In this document: positions 63,028 to 64,000 of the stretch, piece after piece | How the letters are laid out: each line of letters starts with the position of its first letter | Position numbering within the stretch: position 1 is the stretch's first letter | Origin: CBDCWT01 sp965223305 | GTDB taxonomy: Bacteria; Planctomycetota; Planctomycetia; Pirellulales; Pirellulaceae | NCBI GenBank assembly: GCA_965223305.1 | Contig: CBDCWT010000027.1 | Coordinates: 28,048 to 92,047 of the forward strand | Length of the DNA stretch: 64,000 nt | Direction of reading: 5' to 3' | Program-made: the position numbers and the translations under genes | The notes under the pieces: model-generated | What the model was told of the DNA's origin: nothing | Database searches by the model: none | The model's input: only the letters and a program-made list of their open reading frames with translations

Positions 63028-63186
63028 TAGCCAAATTCGCCAGGATTTGGACGAATATAAAGTAGCCGAATTCGCCAGAATTTGGACGAATATAAAGTAG
63101 CCGAATTCGCCAGAATTTGGACGAATTGGCAGTCCAGCGAACCAAACTCTGGCGAGTTCGGCTACGCTCTGGCGAGTTCGGCTACG
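63028..63186. repeat. REP array with AATTC/GAATT arms plus inverted units
   Basis: TAGCC begins at 63029, 63064 and 63099, a 35-bp period; the second and third units are CCGAATTC-GCCA-GAATTTGG and the first is a slightly degenerate version. An inverted REP with standard AACTC/GAGTT arms (63143-63166) and a half unit (63168-63186) follow. Confidence 0.94.
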
Positions 63187-63245
63187 ATCGGACAGGGGCT
63201 GTCTCAAACAAGGCAGTCGGCACAACCGGGCAGTAGCTAGCGGAC

Positions 63246-63262
63246 GGCTCACGGAGTGAGCC
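63246..63262. repeat. GGCACGC-type hairpin with changed, still paired arms
   Basis: GGCTCACGGAGTGAGCC: both arms differ from the GGCACGC form yet remain complementary. It lies 49 nt before the ubiE/menG start. Confidence 0.85.
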
Positions 63263-63310
63263 TGCTACTTTAGATCGCTCACTCGCCAGCACAGCCAACT
63301 ATACGCCAGG

Positions 63311-64000
63311 ATGAATCAGGCAGAAACAAAGATTGACAAATCGAGTCAGCGGGTCCAGAAGATGTTCGGGGAGATCGCGCCCCGGTACGATCTCCTCAAC
63401 CACCTGCTCTCTGCCAACATTGATCGCTACTGGCGTTGGCAGACGGTCCGCTTGGCGCCTGCGGAAGGCGATGAGCCTATCTTGGATGTCTGCACGGGGA
63501 CCGGTGATCTCGCGCTGGCCTACTTCCGCAGAACTCACGGCCAGGTCTCGATCGTGGCCGCGGACTTTTGCGCGCCGATGCTAGAACTTGGGGAACAAAA
63601 GAAACAGCGAGTCGGTGCCAACGGCCACCTCCGCTTTGTCAGAGCAGACACCGAGCAGCTCCCCTTCAGCGACGATTTTTTTCAGCTGGTCACCGTGGCC
63701 TTCGGATTACGAAATGTCGCGGACTCCGGGGCCGGGCTCCGTGAAATGGTCCGTGTTTGCCGTCCAGGTGGCCGGATCGCAGTGTTGGAGTTTTCGATCC
63801 CCGCGCGACAGCCGCTGAAGGCACTGTACCGCTGGTACTTTCGTAACGTACTTCCGCGCATCGGACAGCTTGTGGCCAGTAACCGTGAACAAGCCTACCA
63901 CTACCTACCTGAAAGTGTGGCTCAGTTTCCTGCCGGCGAAGCACTCGTCCAACAGCTGGAGCACGCCGGTCTTCGAGAGGTGAAATGCCACCCACTGACG
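63311..64000 (+). CDS. ubiE: Ubiquinone/menaquinone biosynthesis C-methyltransferase UbiE/MenG (3' end outside window)
   Basis: The frame opens at ATG 63311 and runs off the window after 230 codons without a stop. It reads QKMFGEIAPRYDLLNHLLSA, NIDRYWRWQTVRL, ILDVCTGTGDLALAYFRRTH (SAM motif I), ADTEQLPFSDDFFQLVTVAF, GLRNVADSGAGLREMVRVCR, PGGRIAVLEFSIP, and YHYLPESVAQFPAGEALVQQ. These are the signature motifs of UbiE/MenG, which uses SAM to methylate the quinone ring in the last steps of menaquinone or ubiquinone synthesis. Planctomycetes use menaquinone, so a demethylmenaquinone methyltransferase is most likely. Little sequence is missing. Confidence 0.95.
   Translation, partial: MNQAETKIDKSSQRVQKMFGEIAPRYDLLNHLLSANIDRYWRWQTVRLAPAEGDEPILDVCTGTGDLALAYFRRTHGQVSIVAADFCAPMLELGEQKKQRVGANGHLRFVRADTEQLPFSDDFFQLVTVAFGLRNVADSGAGLREMVRVCRPGGRIAVLEFSIPARQPLKALYRWYFRNVLPRIGQLVASNREQAYHYLPESVAQFPAGEALVQQLEHAGLREVKCHPLT

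Overview
The window looks like chromosomal DNA from a planctomycete, most likely a Pirellulales (Rhodopirellula/Pirellula-like) lineage. The evidence is the G+C-rich sequence, a giant surface protein combining Calx-beta, FG-GAP/VCBS, dockerin and cohesin-like domains, many exported beta-propeller proteins, an archaeal/eukaryotic-type single-chain glycyl-tRNA synthetase, small exported CxxCH proteins, and genes scattered on both strands with few long operons. This is inference from protein families seen by eye; no search was run.

Layout. 1-8.1 kb: 3' part of the giant surface protein, a small membrane protein, a TraB/TIKI-like exported protein, a lactonase-type propeller and a HEAT-repeat protein. 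8.1-16.6 kb: an exported helical protein, a BNR-4 propeller, a Tat-exported enolase-superfamily enzyme, a frameshifted REP-associated tyrosine transposase (RAYT) boxed by REP palindromes, tRNA-Val, a membrane protein and an aldose-1-epimerase-like enzyme. 16.6-26.6 kb: small CxxCH protein, VCBS protein, GT2 glycosyltransferase, VOC protein, Gfo/Idh/MocA oxidoreductase, PQQ-like propeller, PAP2 phosphatase. 26.7-35.4 kb: tRNA-Asp with its own promoter and terminator, a TonB receptor followed by a YfiR protein, a secreted isoaspartyl methyltransferase fusion, an HpaI-type aldolase, and two genes that together equal the two domains of Tm-1. 35.4-48.5 kb: ABC ATPase and its membrane partner, MazG-like protein, Rieske ferredoxin, metallo-hydrolase, glucose-6-phosphate isomerase, ApgM phosphoglycerate mutase and DNA polymerase III delta. 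48.5-56.5 kb: a REC-PAS-GGDEF-EAL protein divergent from porin, cupredoxin and hybrid histidine kinase genes. 56.5-64 kb: lipoprotein, sarcosine-oxidase-like protein, glycyl-tRNA synthetase, ComB-like protein and the start of ubiE/menG.

Two things stand out. First, the density of palindromic repeats: at least eight families, including REPs whose hairpin arms covary, a resident RAYT flanked by REP pairs, 180-bp MITE-like palindromes whose terminal TAG serves as a gene's stop codon, and several tandem arrays of 126-264 bp units. One array copy has extended the C-terminus of the histidine kinase. Second, the 48.5-56.5 kb block reads as a phosphorelay that could feed c-di-GMP turnover, with a secreted blue-copper-like protein as a possible input.

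Limits: starts were chosen by Shine-Dalgarno sequence and signal peptide; domain boundaries and residue numbers are hand counts; no homology or structure search was possible.
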